A stretch of DNA of 43,943 bases from Pedosphaera sp. (GTDB lineage: Bacteria; Verrucomicrobiota; Verrucomicrobiia; Limisphaerales; JADLHS01): the NCBI GenBank assembly GCA_009695195.1, contig SIBJ01000025.1, forward strand, positions 1 to 43,943, written 5' to 3'. Positions 8,022 through 14,349 of this stretch are shown here, one piece after another (the first letter of the stretch is position 1; each line of letters opens with the position of its first letter). The translations under genes and the position numbers were made by a program. The notes below the pieces were generated by a model, which saw only the letters and a list, made by a program, of their open reading frames with translations, was not told the DNA's origin and ran no database searches.

Positions 8022-8981
8022 TTAGATTTTCTCCAACACTCGCAACTGTGCGCTGCGCGCACGCGGATTCAGTTCCACTTCACTTGCGCCCGGCTTGATC
8101 GCCTTGCGCGTCACAATTCTGGCTTCGGGCGTGCGCGGCACGCGGAGTTCGGGCACGTCATCATCCCCCGGAAACGTGTACTCCCGCGCCCGCGCCCGCC
8201 CGAATTCCTTCACCACCCGATCTTCGATCGAGCTGAAGGTGATCACGGCCAATCGGCCACCCGACCTGAGAATCTTCATCGCCCCGTCCAACCCGCGTCT
8301 CAAAGAACCAAGCTCATCGTTCACCGCCACGCGCAGAGCTTGAAAAACTTTCGTGGCCGGATGTGTCTTGCCACGTCTCGGCGACAACCGCTCGATCAAC
8401 TCCGCCAGTTGCCGCGTCGTCTTGAACGGATTCCGTTCCCGATCCAGCACCATCGCCTTCGCGAACCGCCGCGAATCCCGTTCGTCCGCCAGTTCCCAAA
8501 AAATCTTCGCGAGTTCTTCCGCGCTCGCCGTGTTCACCAGGTCCGCCGCCGTCAGCGCCTGCCGGTCATCCATGCGCATGTCCAACGGTCCGTCCTGCTG
8601 AAAACTAAAACCACGCTCGGCTCGATCCAGTTGAACCGAGCTGACCCCGAGGTCATACAGCACTCCGTCGCAACTTCCCGCAGGCACCCATTCCGCCAGT
8701 TCCGAAAAATTCCCGCGCCGGATCTCAAACCGGCCCGCGAACTCCGCCAGCCGTTCCCGCGCCGCCGTCACCGCGACGCCATCGCGATCGCAGCCATATA
8801 GCCATCCAGTCGGCGAACTCGCGGCCAGAATGGCCGCCGCGTGCCCAGCCCCACCGAGCGTTCCGTCCGCGTACCGCCCACTCGCCTTCGGCTGCAACCC
8901 TGCCACCACTTCCGCCAGCAACACCGGCTTGTGTGAGAACGTTGGCACTTTCCATTTCGCGTCAGCGTTGATCGTCGCCAA
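8022..8981 (-). CDS. rsmH: RsmH (MraW), 16S rRNA m4C1402 methyltransferase
   Basis: 319 residues; it methylates N4 of C1402 in the decoding centre of 16S rRNA using S-adenosylmethionine. Seen: the family N terminus FSHKPVLLAEVV (about 15-26), the SAM loop ADGTLGGAGHAAAIL (about 39-53), GVLYDLGVSSVQLD, GPLDMRMD, the RFAKAMV and FQALRIAVN-like (FQALRVAVNDEL) segments, and the C-terminal AITFSSIEDR-like motif (AVITFSSIEDRVVKEF). Length matches the family. The start overlaps the upstream unknown gene by 20 bases. Second enzyme of the classical mraZ-mraW pair, here with one gene inserted between them. Confidence 0.96.
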   Translation of the reverse strand: MATINADAKWKVPTFSHKPVLLAEVVAGLQPKASGRYADGTLGGAGHAAAILAASSPTGWLYGCDRDGVAVTAARERLAEFAGRFEIRRGNFSELAEWVPAGSCDGVLYDLGVSSVQLDRAERGFSFQQDGPLDMRMDDRQALTAADLVNTASAEELAKIFWELADERDSRRFAKAMVLDRERNPFKTTRQLAELIERLSPRRGKTHPATKVFQALRVAVNDELGSLRRGLDGAMKILRSGGRLAVITFSSIEDRVVKEFGRARAREYTFPGDDDVPELRVPRTPEARIVTRKAIKPGASEVELNPRARSAQLRVLEKI

Positions 8982-9492
8982 AAAATCTCGTCGTCAGCCG
9001 GTTCCACGCCGCGCCCACCGGTTCGAGCGTCTCCGCCACCGCCGAGGCGGCCTTCGGCTTCGCTGCGGCGCGCACCTCAAAATCCGTGTCGCTCAGATCA
9101 TTTCGCACCACTTTCACGCGATCCAACGACAACTCCGTTTGCAACGGCGTCCGCGCGCCACCGACTGACGACCGCGGCTGCGAACGACGCGCCAGCGGAT
9201 TCAACTTCTGTCCCCACTCGCCCAGCCAGCTCGCCGCACGCGCTGCGACCGCGAAACCAAAATCCTTTTTCCCCACCGCGCCCACATCCAGTCGCGCCGC
9301 GGTCGCTCTTGGTTGCGAAGTAACCGGCGATGCCTTCGGGTTGCGCCCGGCGACTTCGCCCGCCGCCTCAAACGGATTTCCCGGCGATCCGAACTTCGGC
9401 AGGCGCACCTGCTTGTTCACGCGATAGCGGTGGCTCGAGTCCCGCAAGCCCACCAAACTTTTTCCCGATGCCAGCAATCGTGCAAAACTCAT
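8962..9492 (-). CDS. Conserved-looking unknown protein between mraZ and rsmH
   Basis: 176 residues from ATG 9492 (MSFARLLASGKSLVGLRDS), two bases after the mraZ stop; the end overlaps rsmH by 20 bases, so the three genes are probably co-translated. Not recognised as a named family. The N terminus combines a hydrophobic patch with a basic stretch (RYRVNKQVRLPKFGSPGNPF). The middle is Ala/Arg-rich and probably disordered. A compact segment follows (TELSLDRVKVVRNDLSDTDFEVR). There is no signal peptide and no membrane segment, so it is probably cytoplasmic. Position suggests a lineage-specific division or cell-wall factor; that is inference only. Confidence 0.75.
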   Translation of the reverse strand: MSFARLLASGKSLVGLRDSSHRYRVNKQVRLPKFGSPGNPFEAAGEVAGRNPKASPVTSQPRATAARLDVGAVGKKDFGFAVAARAASWLGEWGQKLNPLARRSQPRSSVGGARTPLQTELSLDRVKVVRNDLSDTDFEVRAAAKPKAASAVAETLEPVGAAWNRLTTRFFGDDQR

Positions 9493-9494
9493 GG

Positions 9495-9965
9495 TCACTC
9501 CATCATCTGGAACGCCTGCTGCGCCAACACCAGGTCGGCGGCTTTCACTTTTTCGTAACGCGCAGGATCCCAGATCTCGAACCGGTCGAGCAACCCCACC
9601 AGCATCACTTCGCCACCGATGGCCGCCGCGCGCGCCATTTCGTCCGGCAGACAAATTCTTCCCGCTTTGTCGAGCTCCACCTGGGTGGACTCGCTGCCGA
9701 TGATCCGTTTCAAGATCGTCTTGTTCCGATCACCGTTGGGCATGGCATCGAGCGATTCCATCAACTCCGCCATTTCCTTCGGCGGCAGCACGCGCAGGCA
9801 CGGCCCCTCGGCGCGTTGCGGCCAGACGATCAGGGTGAGTTGGGTGTTCGCTTCCGCCGGCCGCCACATGCTCGGAACCTGGATACGTCTCTTCGAATCC
9901 ACCCCATGCCGGTAGATCCAATTGTAAATCACCGCAGTTGTTCCAAGCGTCGGCATATTATTCAT
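9495..9965 (-). CDS. mraZ: MraZ, AbrB-fold DNA-binding regulator of the dcw cluster
   Basis: Transcription regulator of the division cluster in many bacteria, usually acting on its own promoter. Seen: two tandem SpoVT/AbrB-like half domains, the first with YRHGVDSKRRIQVPSMWR and the second with VELDKAGRICLPDEMARAA followed by EVMLVGLLDRFEIWDPARY. The start at 9965 (MNNMPTL) is preferred. A predicted promoter puts transcription start near 10000, so the longer ATG at 9995 would leave almost no leader; ATG 9956 is also possible. First gene of the cluster. The MraZ box pattern of spaced TGGG repeats is only loosely present upstream. Confidence 0.93.
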   Translation of the reverse strand: MNNMPTLGTTAVIYNWIYRHGVDSKRRIQVPSMWRPAEANTQLTLIVWPQRAEGPCLRVLPPKEMAELMESLDAMPNGDRNKTILKRIIGSESTQVELDKAGRICLPDEMARAAAIGGEVMLVGLLDRFEIWDPARYEKVKAADLVLAQQAFQMME

Positions 9966-10006
9966 CGGGAGTCGCAAACAGCCACTCTCCCCCAAAGCAC
10001 GACACT

Positions 10007-10035
10007 GTTAAACACTTCAATCCACTTTCTGTCAA
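10007..10035 (-). promoter_or_regulatory. Sigma70-type promoter of the dcw cluster
   Basis: On the minus strand, TTGACA (10035-10030) is followed after exactly 17 bases by TTTAAC (10012-10007). The -35 box is a perfect match and the -10 box has four of six. Transcription would begin near 10000, about 35 bases before the chosen mraZ start. Confidence 0.7.
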
Positions 10036-10062
10036 TATGAAATCCCGAGTTTTATCAGAAAG

Positions 10063-10071
10063 TTATTCACA
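10063..10071 (+). promoter_or_regulatory. Possible DnaA box upstream of the dcw promoter
   Basis: TTATTCACA fits the relaxed DnaA box TTWTNCACA. It lies 28 bases upstream of the -35 box of the mraZ promoter. A single nine-base match may be chance; no second box is obvious nearby. Confidence 0.3.
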
Positions 10072-10277
10072 ACTCCTGATCCCACCCGGGAATTCGTCCC
10101 GCGACCGCCCGCCACTTGCCCGTCCCACAAAATATTGGGGGGTCGAAAACTGTGGGCTACAAGACGGCAAATACGGCTGGATGTCAAGACCGCTGATGCC
10201 GCAGAAATGTTTTCTCAAATCACTCGCAATCGCGTTTCGTTGTCCGGCGGAATTGCGCCTGCTAACGTCCCGCCGCG

Positions 10278-11456
10278 ATGCAGACCGCAGATTTCAATTT
10301 CGTTTTGCCGCCGGAGTTGATCGCTCAACATCCCGCGCCGCAGCGCGACCACTCGCGACTCCTCGTCCTGCATCGCGAATCAAACTCCATCGAGCACAAA
10401 CATTTTCGCGACGTGCTGGAATTTTTTCGCGCGGGCGATGTGCTCGTGCTGAACAACTCGCGCGTGATCCCGGCGCGACTGCGCGGCGTGAACGCGAAGA
10501 CCGGCGGCGCGTTTGAAATTTTATTGCTCGAAGCAAACGCCACGAACGATTGGTGGGCGATGATGAAGCCGGGAAAACGCGCGCGCATCGGAACGGCAAT
10601 TCAAATACAAGCCGGTAGGAGACGAGGTAACGAGTCTCGAACTGGAAATGATTCAGAGACGCCTCACGTCGTCTCCTACGAGATACTGGCAACGGTCATG
10701 GACACAAACGATGAAGGTCATCGCCGCCTGAAATTTTCCGGCAACGAAAATATTTTGTCCGCGCTCGATGAACTGGGCGAAGTGCCGCTGCCGCCGTACA
10801 TCACACGCGTCGGAACGCCGGTCGCCGAAGACCGCGCGCGTTATCAAACCGTCTTCGCCCAACCCGCCGGCTCGGTTGCGGCACCGACGGCGGGGTTGCA
10901 CTTCACCACGGAGTTGCTCGACGAAATCCGCGCGCGCGGTGTGGACGTTCAGTTCGTGACACTGCACGTCGGCCTCGGCACCTTCGCGCCCGTGAAAGCC
11001 GACTTGCTCGAAGCTCACGTCATGCACGAAGAACGATTTGAAGTGAGCGAAGCCGCGGCGAAAGCTGTGAACGCTGCGAAGACCGAAAGCCGGCGCGTCA
11101 TCGCCGTCGGCACGACCAGCGTGCGCGTGCTCGAAAGTGCGCTCGGAGTTCCGCCTTCAGGCGGTTCGGGTCCACGCGCCAGAGTCACCGCGCCGCCAAA
11201 AGGCGGAACTCCAAACCGAATCTTTCCCGGCTCGGGCCGCACGCTGATTTTCATCCACCCGCCACACGAATTCAAAATCGTGGACGCGCTGCTCACCAAC
11301 TTTCACCTCCCCTGTTCCACACTGTTGATGCTGGTGAGCGCGTTCGCATCGCCCGGCGGAACGCGGGGGCGCGAAATGATTTTGTCCGCCTACGCCAAAG
11401 CCATTCGCGACCGCTATCGCTTCTTCAGCTACGGCGATGCGATGCTGATCTCATGA
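10278..11456 (+). CDS. queA: QueA, tRNA preQ1(34) S-adenosylmethionine ribosyltransferase-isomerase, with two in-frame repeat insertions
   Basis: Makes epoxyqueuosine in the tRNA wobble position by transferring the ribosyl part of SAM to preQ1. Seen: N terminus DFNFVLPPELIAQHPAPQRDHSRLLVL, LNNSRVIPARLRG, PLPPYI, QTVFAQPAGSVAAPTAGLHFT, VTLHVGLGTFAPVK, VIAVGTTSVRVLES and LLTNFHLPCSTLLMLVSAFA, a complete family pattern. At 392 residues it is about 35-45 longer than usual. The excess is two insertions, residues about 113-134 and 289-313, each encoded by an inverted DNA repeat listed separately. Both keep the frame and fall between conserved blocks, so the enzyme is probably active. Divergent from mraZ; its stop overlaps the next start. 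Confidence 0.95.
   Translation: MQTADFNFVLPPELIAQHPAPQRDHSRLLVLHRESNSIEHKHFRDVLEFFRAGDVLVLNNSRVIPARLRGVNAKTGGAFEILLLEANATNDWWAMMKPGKRARIGTAIQIQAGRRRGNESRTGNDSETPHVVSYEILATVMDTNDEGHRRLKFSGNENILSALDELGEVPLPPYITRVGTPVAEDRARYQTVFAQPAGSVAAPTAGLHFTTELLDEIRARGVDVQFVTLHVGLGTFAPVKADLLEAHVMHEERFEVSEAAAKAVNAAKTESRRVIAVGTTSVRVLESALGVPPSGGSGPRARVTAPPKGGTPNRIFPGSGRTLIFIHPPHEFKIVDALLTNFHLPCSTLLMLVSAFASPGGTRGREMILSAYAKAIRDRYRFFSYGDAMLIS
10615..10679 (+). repeat. Palindromic insertion 1 inside queA
   Basis: Two 24-base arms (10615-10638 and 10656-10679) facing each other across 17 bases, 20 of 24 positions complementary; the left arm begins GTAGGAGACGAGGTAACGAG. The insertion is translated in frame into a polar stretch of QueA. 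A third copy of the right arm, 22 of 24 identical, is found inside glnE at 16679-16702, so this is a dispersed element and not QueA sequence. Confidence 0.8.
11142..11216 (+). repeat. Palindromic insertion 2 inside queA
   Basis: GGAGTTCCGCCT (11145-11156) faces AGGCGGAACTCC (11201-11212). Each arm also carries its own hairpin (CCGCCTTCAGGCGG and CCGCCAAAAGGCGG), the two-hairpin layout of a REP/BIME-like unit. It is translated in frame as GVPPSGG...PPKGGTPN within QueA. From memory, such peptides recur in predicted proteins of this phylum; that should be checked by search. Confidence 0.75.
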
Positions 11457-12262
11457 GTCCAAAGTCCAAAGTCCAAAGTCCAAAGTCATCGAGCGCACAC
11501 CGCGTGGGAGCGACCGGCCAGTCCACGACGGGGCGAACTTTAGACTTTAGACTTCCGGCTTCAGACCTGCCCTTTGTTTTGGTGAACATGGCCATGACCG
11601 CCGATGGCAAGATCGCCACCGCGAACCGCGCCGTCTCGTCCTTCGGCAGCGCGCGCGATCACGAACATCTGCTCGCACTCCGCGCCACGGCGGACGCCGT
11701 GATGTGCGGCGCGCGGACGGTGAACCTGAACAAAATCAACCTCGGCCCGGGCGCGGCGAAGTTTCGACGCGCCCGGCTCAAGCGCGGCCTCGCCGAATTC
11801 AATCTGCGCGTGGTCGTCAGCGGCAGCGGTTCGATCAATCCGAGCGCCGAAGTTTTCCAACATCGCTTCTCGCCGATCATCGTCCTCACGACATCGCGCG
11901 CGTCAGAATCGAAACTGAAAAAACTTCGCACGCTGGCCGACGCGGTGAAAGTCTGCGGCAAAAAAGAAATCAACTTCCGCCGCGCGCTGCGATGGTTGCA
12001 GAAAAAATGGAAGGTGAACCGATTGCTCTGCGAAGGCGGCGGTGAATTGAATGACGCGCTGTTCCGCGCCGGCCTCGTGGACGAATTGCATCTGACCGTC
12101 TGCCCGAGAATGTTCGGGGGCCGCTCCGCGCCGACGATTTCAGACGGCAGCGGTTTCGCGCAACTCGCGGGCGCAGCGGCATTTGAATTGAAATCGTCGC
12201 GCCGCGCGGGCGGTGAAATTTTTTTGACGTTCCAGCGCAAGCCGCCGCCGCCGGCGCGTTAG
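11453..12262 (+). CDS. RibD C-terminal-type pyrimidine reductase (dihydrofolate-reductase fold)
   Basis: Stand-alone reductase domain, probably NADPH-dependent. The family reduces the ribosylaminopyrimidine intermediate of riboflavin synthesis, but some stand-alone members act elsewhere. Seen: NMAMTADGKIA (about 43-53), ALRATADAVMCGARTV, and the C-terminal NRLLCEGGGELNDALFRAGLVDELHLTVCPRMFGG, all typical of the RibD_C fold; there is no deaminase domain. The ATG at 11453 overlaps the queA stop (ATGA). The first 36 or so residues are encoded by a word-repeat hairpin and look foreign; the ancestral protein may have begun close to LPFVLVNMAMTADGK. The exact substrate is not determined by sequence. 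Confidence 0.85.
   Translation: MSPKSKVQSPKSSSAHRVGATGQSTTGRTLDFRLPASDLPFVLVNMAMTADGKIATANRAVSSFGSARDHEHLLALRATADAVMCGARTVNLNKINLGPGAAKFRRARLKRGLAEFNLRVVVSGSGSINPSAEVFQHRFSPIIVLTTSRASESKLKKLRTLADAVKVCGKKEINFRRALRWLQKKWKVNRLLCEGGGELNDALFRAGLVDELHLTVCPRMFGGRSAPTISDGSGFAQLAGAAAFELKSSRRAGGEIFLTFQRKPPPPAR
11456..11566 (+). repeat. AGTCCAA word-repeat hairpin at the start of the RibD-like gene
   Basis: Four to five copies of AGTCCAA/AAGTCCA (11456-11487) face copies of CTTTAGA (11535-11566) in inverted orientation. Pairing is nearly complete if G-T pairs are allowed on the minus strand. It encodes the foreign-looking N terminus SPKSKVQSPKS of the reductase. Confidence 0.75.
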
Positions 12263-12376
12263 TTGTCCAAACACTGCCGCACCGTCTTCGCCAGCAAGCG
12301 TGGATTGAAGGGTTTCGGCGGAAAGTCCGAGCGCTCATTCAGTTGCCCTGGCCGCCCTCCGTCCTCCGACCTGCGC

Positions 12377-12910
12377 CTACCGTCCGCGTGTTTCCGCCCA
12401 CCGCGCCATCAGCCAGAGCAAATCCGCCAACCGGTTCAGATAAATGATGATCTCGGAATTCTGAAGCTGGCCGGATTCCTGAAGCACGCAGACGCGGCGC
12501 TCGGCCCGGCGGCAGACCGTCCGCGCCACGTCGAGCGCGCCGGAGTTCAACGTCTCGCCGGGCGTCGCCCAGCCTTTGAAGGAAACCTGCTGCGCCTCGA
12601 TCTCCTTCACCAGCGCGTCGAGCTTGTGCGTCATCTGCGATGTGACGAGCGTGTAACCGTCCTTCACAAATCGCGGCAAATCCTCGACCGCCGTCGCCAG
12701 CTCACCCATCAACACGACGAGGTCTTTCTGAATCCCCAGCACGTTGTCGCGAATGAAACCGTGTTCCGCCGACGCGCGGGCCACGCCGAGCGCGGCGTTC
12801 AACTCGTCCACGCAGCCGTAAGCTTCCACGCGCGGATGACACTTCGAGACCCGCCGGCCATACATCAGTGCCGTCGTGCCTTTGTCGCCGGTTTTGGTGA
12901 CGATGCTCAT
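12377..12910 (-). CDS. PduO-type ATP:cob(I)alamin adenosyltransferase
   Basis: 177 residues, cytoplasmic. It transfers the adenosyl group of ATP to cob(I)alamin, giving the coenzyme B12 used by radical mutases. Seen: the ATP-binding N terminus IVTKTGDKGTTALMYGRRVSK, GCVDELNAALGVARA, and the C-terminal helix with CRRAERRV...LNRLADLLWLMARWAE, including the conserved Arg/Glu pattern of this family (called cobO, pduO or MMAB depending on species). The start is ATG 12910. Convergent with the reductase gene; 114 bases between the two stops hold no further gene. Confidence 0.93.
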   Translation of the reverse strand: MSIVTKTGDKGTTALMYGRRVSKCHPRVEAYGCVDELNAALGVARASAEHGFIRDNVLGIQKDLVVLMGELATAVEDLPRFVKDGYTLVTSQMTHKLDALVKEIEAQQVSFKGWATPGETLNSGALDVARTVCRRAERRVCVLQESGQLQNSEIIIYLNRLADLLWLMARWAETRGR

Positions 12911-12921
12911 TCAGTTCTCCG

Positions 12922-13011
12922 CTTAATCTTAATCTTCATCGTAATCGTAATCTTAATCTTTTTGCCGCGCGGGTCGCGATTAAGATTAAGAAGAAGATTA
13001 AGATTAAGAAC
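12922..13011. repeat. AATCTT word-repeat inverted pair in a divergent promoter region
   Basis: Left arm 12922-12962 is built from TTAATC/AATCTT words and the right arm 12976-13011 from ATTAAG/AAGATT words, so the two arms can pair over more than 30 bases. It lies between two divergent genes (cobalamin adenosyltransferase and MBL protein), so it is not a terminator position. Confidence 0.75.
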
Positions 13012-13072
13012 CAAAATCGCGCCACGGAAAATCGTTGCCGACCTTCCGCGCGCGACCTATGGTCATGCTCGC

Positions 13073-13855
13073 GTGGCAGTTCATCTCACGATCCTCGGCA
13101 GCGGTTCCTCCGGCAACTGCGCTTACGTCGAAACCGACGAGGCGCGCGTGCTGGTGGACGCCGGCTTCAGCGGACGCCAGATCCGCCAGCGGCTCGCCAG
13201 CATCGGGCGCGCGCCGGAAAATCTCTCCGCCATCTTCATCACGCACGAACACACCGACCACATCAACGGCCTGGCCGGCCTCGCCGACAAGCTCCGCATC
13301 CCGGTCTATTGCAACCGCGCGACCAAGGACGAGATTGACCGCATCCTGAACGTGCGCGCGGAATTCCGCCTGTTCACCAGCGGCGAGGGCTTCGAGATCG
13401 GCGACCTCACAGTGGAAACGTTTTCCATTCCGCACGACGCGCAAGACCCGGTCGGCTATCTCCTGCGCACGCCGACGGCGAACATCGGTTTCGCCACCGA
13501 CCTCGGCCACGTCACGCGATTGGTCGCCGAACGTATCCGTCATGCCAACGCCCTCGTCCTCGAATCGAATCATGACGTGAAGATGTTGCAGGACTGCCCG
13601 CGCCGCCCGTGGAGTCTCAAGCAACGCATCCTCGGCCGGCACGGCCATCTCTCGAACGAAGCCGCCGCCGATTGCGCCGCCGACATCATGACGGGAAATT
13701 TGAAACATCTTTACCTCGGCCACCTCAGCCGCGAGTGCAACAAACCCGAACTCGCCCAGCGCGTCGTGCAAAAACGACTCGACGCCATCGGCGCCGCCCA
13801 CGTCCGCCTCGAACTCACGGCGCAGAATACGCCGTGCCAGACGCTGACGTTGTGA
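13073..13855 (+). CDS. MBL-fold metallohydrolase, YycJ/WalJ-like
   Basis: 260-residue metallo-beta-lactamase-fold protein without signal peptide. Seen: N terminus HLTILGSGSSGNCAYVE (typical of the YycJ/WalJ group), metal motif THEHTDHING (about 61-70), SIPHDAQDPVGY, ATDLGHVTRL (third metal ligand) and LGHLSRECNKPELA near the end. The WalJ group is usually linked to exonuclease activity and to coupling replication with division; the reaction here is inferred. The start is GTG 13073, chosen because the conserved domain begins three residues later and no in-frame ATG is near. Its stop overlaps the next start (GTGA). Confidence 0.88.
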   Translation: MAVHLTILGSGSSGNCAYVETDEARVLVDAGFSGRQIRQRLASIGRAPENLSAIFITHEHTDHINGLAGLADKLRIPVYCNRATKDEIDRILNVRAEFRLFTSGEGFEIGDLTVETFSIPHDAQDPVGYLLRTPTANIGFATDLGHVTRLVAERIRHANALVLESNHDVKMLQDCPRRPWSLKQRILGRHGHLSNEAAADCAADIMTGNLKHLYLGHLSRECNKPELAQRVVQKRLDAIGAAHVRLELTAQNTPCQTLTL

Positions 13856-14337
13856 GCAAGGCGTTCACACGGGAAGACGACGACGCGCCCGAGCCGCCAC
13901 CGCTCCCGTCGTTGCGTTCGCTGCTCCCGCCCGGCGCCAAGAACTACTTGACTCCCGCCGGCGCGCGGCGATTGCAGGTGGAACTGGATCAGTTGCTTCA
14001 ACAACGTGCGCCCGAAAACAAATCTCCAAACCACGCGCTGGATCAACGGGTACTCCGGCTGCAACAAAGCCTGGCGACCGCCGTCATCACGCCCGCGCCT
14101 CCACCGCCATGGGAACAAGTTCGCTTCGGGGCCACCGTGACCGTCCGCAACGCCGCCGGCGAAGAGTCGCGATACCGAATCGTCGGCGTGGACGAAACCG
14201 ACCTCGACCGCGATTGGGTCAGTTGGCTTTCGCCGATTGCCAAAGCGCTGTTGAACGCGCGGCTCGGCGAAAAAGTACGGTTCAAATTTCCCTCCGGCGA
14301 AGAACAACTGGAGATCGTCGCCATCACCTTCGACTGA
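13852..14337 (+). CDS. GreA/GreB-like protein lacking the acidic coiled-coil tip
   Basis: 161 residues from GTG 13852, overlapping the MBL stop. Seen: a proline-rich acidic N terminus (1-30), a short helical hairpin (about 33-78; LTPAGARRLQVELDQLLQQ and DQRVLRLQQSLATA), then the GreA/GreB C-terminal FKBP-like domain (about 88-161; FGATVTVRN, SRYRIVGVDE, SWLSPIAKALLNARLGEKVRF). Transcript cleavage factors insert the coiled coil into the RNA polymerase secondary channel and use acidic residues (GDxxEN in GreB) at its tip. Here roughly 28 residues around the tip are missing and no acidic pair takes their place. It may still bind polymerase but should not stimulate cleavage in the usual way; Rnk is a known tipless relative. 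Confidence 0.8.
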   Translation: MSKAFTREDDDAPEPPPLPSLRSLLPPGAKNYLTPAGARRLQVELDQLLQQRAPENKSPNHALDQRVLRLQQSLATAVITPAPPPPWEQVRFGATVTVRNAAGEESRYRIVGVDETDLDRDWVSWLSPIAKALLNARLGEKVRFKFPSGEEQLEIVAITFD

Positions 14338-14349
14338 CCGCGCGCGTTC

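Noticed and set aside
9966..10277. Canonical MraZ boxes (regular TGGGN repeats)
   Set aside because: GTGGG and CGGG motifs occur, but their spacing is irregular, so no operator is annotated.
12263..13072. N-terminal extension of the MBL-fold protein
   Set aside because: The frame stays open but runs antisense to the cobalamin adenosyltransferase gene and through the AATCTT repeat; the domain starts at 13073.
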